The notes under the pieces: model-generated
The model's input: only the letters and a program-made list of their open reading frames with translations
Told to the model about the DNA's origin: nothing
Databases searched by the model: none
Origin: Pelotomaculum sp.
Lineage (GTDB): Bacteria; Bacillota; Desulfotomaculia; Desulfotomaculales; Pelotomaculaceae
DNA: 64,000 nucleotides
Direction: 5' to 3'
NCBI GenBank assembly: GCA_018435055.1
Contig: JAHDOA010000018.1
Coordinates: 124,001 to 188,000 of the forward strand
Shown: piece after piece, positions 62,878 through 64,000 of the stretch
Position numbering within the stretch: the stretch's first letter is position 1
How the letters are laid out: each line of letters opens with the position of its first letter
Made by a program: the position numbers and the translations under genes

Positions 62878-63846
62878 TTACGGGGAATATTTAAAAAAAT
62901 AAAAAATCATGACCCCCGTCAAAAGAGCAATACCGGAGGACAGGTACATCAATCTTACTGTTTGTTTAATATGATCCGGCGCCAGGGGCATTAGCGCTTT
63001 TCCCATATAAGCCCTGAACGAGCTGCGGCCATTGTAGTAATTTAATCCGCCCAACTGTACCCCCAGCGCGCCGGCGACAGCCGCTTCAGAGATGCCGCTG
63101 TTGGGGCTGGGATGACCTGAAGCATCTCTTAGCACCGCTTGCAGCGCTCCTCTGGCGTTCATCCGCAATATCCAGGCGGCAGCCAGTAAAAACAATCCAG
63201 TCAAACGGGCAGGTATATAATTGGCGATGTCGTCAAGGCGCGCCGCAGCCATGCCATAGTTTATATAGCGCTCATTCTTATAACCAAGCATGGAGTCAAG
63301 GGTGTTGATGGCACGGTATGCCATAGCTAGAGGAGCGCCACCGATGAAAGCGTAAAACAGCGGCGCCACGACAGCGTCTACAATATTTTCAGCTACAGTT
63401 TCCACAGACGCCCTGATCACAGACCGGGGTTCCATTTGATCGGTGTCCCGGCCAACAATCATTCCTACCTTGCGGCGGGCTTCCGCCAGATCGCCGCCCT
63501 GCAGCAGAAGATAAATTTCTCCAGCCGCCCTGGACAGGCCGCGTGCCGCTATAGTAGTCGAAATAAGCCAAACTGACAAAATCGCGCCGGCCCAGTAATT
63601 GATACTGAATACCCAGCGCGCCAGCAAGTAGGTCAGGACCCAACTGCCGGCCGTGATTAACAGCGCAGTCAGAATGCCCATAATTTTCAGGGCGGCAGGA
63701 TTTTGGGAAATCCGGCGAGACAGGCGTTCCAAAATTTCTATTGCTTTGCCGATTAGCGCCACAGGATGGGGAATCCAGTGGGGATCCCCCACCAGCAGGT
63801 CCAAAAGAAACGCCGTCATTACATACAAACCGATATATTCCAGCAT
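62878..63846 (-). CDS. cbiB: Adenosylcobinamide-phosphate synthase
   Basis: A 322-residue membrane protein. FLLDLLVGDPHWIPHPVALIGKAIE at residues ~13-37 and NTLDSMLGYKNERYINYGMAAARLDDIANYIPARL (two adjoining parts, ~185-220) are characteristic of CbiB/CobD. It attaches aminopropanol phosphate to adenosylcobyric acid. It starts 15 bp after the cbiP stop and is followed by cobS. The C-terminal hydrophobic end (GIALLTGVMIFYFFK) is a membrane helix. Confidence 0.95.
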   Translation of the reverse strand: MLEYIGLYVMTAFLLDLLVGDPHWIPHPVALIGKAIEILERLSRRISQNPAALKIMGILTALLITAGSWVLTYLLARWVFSINYWAGAILSVWLISTTIAARGLSRAAGEIYLLLQGGDLAEARRKVGMIVGRDTDQMEPRSVIRASVETVAENIVDAVVAPLFYAFIGGAPLAMAYRAINTLDSMLGYKNERYINYGMAAARLDDIANYIPARLTGLFLLAAAWILRMNARGALQAVLRDASGHPSPNSGISEAAVAGALGVQLGGLNYYNGRSSFRAYMGKALMPLAPDHIKQTVRLMYLSSGIALLTGVMIFYFFKYSP

Positions 63847-63860
63847 AACTGTTCACCCGG

Positions 63861-64000
63861 TCAGTTAGATTTTTTTAACCCCATAACTGCATAGATTTTT
63901 TCCATGTCCAAACTGCCCCGCACCAACGCGGCCAGCTTGTCCAGGTCCTTATTGCGCTGTGTAAAGGCTGGTATTGATGCGGCAGGCGCAAGCGGCAGTA
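63861..64000 (-). CDS. cbiP: C-terminus of cobyric acid synthase (partial)
   Basis: The last ~45 residues of a gene that continues past the right edge. They read LPLAPAASIPAFTQRNKDLD and then KLAALVRGSLDMEKIYAVMG, like the C-terminus of CbiP/CobQ (DxLAxxxRxxLDMxxI). It would amidate adenosylcobyrinic acid diamide. Its stop at 63861 lies 14 bp before the cbiB ATG. The short fragment limits certainty, but the position supports it. Confidence 0.7.
   Translation of the reverse strand, partial: LPLAPAASIPAFTQRNKDLDKLAALVRGSLDMEKIYAVMGLKKSN

Overview
The window looks like the chromosome of a strictly anaerobic, spore-forming, low-to-medium GC Firmicute that oxidises propionate in syntrophy. The closest match I can recall is Pelotomaculum (Peptococcaceae/Desulfotomaculia). 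The main reason is a gene-for-gene match to the mmc (methylmalonyl-CoA pathway) cluster known from Pelotomaculum thermopropionicum, together with spoVK, acuA, lexA and YlbF-type genes. This assignment rests on remembered gene order and protein motifs, not on a database search.

Region 1 (1-7293): a minus-strand operon for indolepyruvate ferredoxin oxidoreductase (iorA, partial iorB) preceded by an FrhB-like flavin/iron-sulfur protein and a perfect 36-bp palindrome; then a full-length pyruvate:ferredoxin oxidoreductase (PFOR). Region 2 (7419-20738): the mmc cluster. Transcribed right to left it encodes a sigma-54 activator (mmcA), two-subunit fumarase (mmcBC), succinyl-CoA synthetase (mmcDE), two-subunit methylmalonyl-CoA mutase (mmcFG), epimerase (mmcH), transcarboxylase parts (mmcI, J, K, M) and malate dehydrogenase (mmcL). 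With PFOR immediately downstream, the genes cover propionyl-CoA to acetyl-CoA except propionate activation and succinate dehydrogenase. A near-consensus -24/-12 promoter lies upstream of mmcB, and mmcB itself seems to start at a non-canonical ATT codon.

Region 3 (20843-36535): lexA with an SOS box, then a long minus-strand housekeeping series: miaB, ylbF-like, mutS, a hydantoinase-like gene, a histone-deacetylase-like gene, mutL, a methyltransferase, miaA, hfq, spoVK, a methionine-gamma-lyase-like gene and a LysR regulator. Region 4 (36751-44448): small unknown proteins, a hairpin that covers a strong ribosome binding site, Usp, a CitE-like lyase, Asp23, a LarA-like protein, what looks like the decayed right end of an IS200/IS605 (TnpB) element, and a secreted His/Met/Gly-rich protein beside a two-component system. 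Region 5 (44515-53106): glycogen synthase and galT, minC, a Nudix hydrolase, a three-gene ATP-dependent activase group of the 2-hydroxyacyl-CoA dehydratase type, and a cysteine-desulfurase-like enzyme. Region 6 (53373-64000): a CAP-domain secreted protein, a cysteine-rich protein, a winged-helix/coiled-coil protein, acuA, guaB, and a cobalamin late-synthesis operon (cbiP partial, cbiB, cobS, cobD, cobC) that would feed the B12-dependent mutase.

No rRNA, tRNA or CRISPR array was seen. Many start codons were moved downstream of the longest open frame because a ribosome binding site or family length demanded it; each case is stated.
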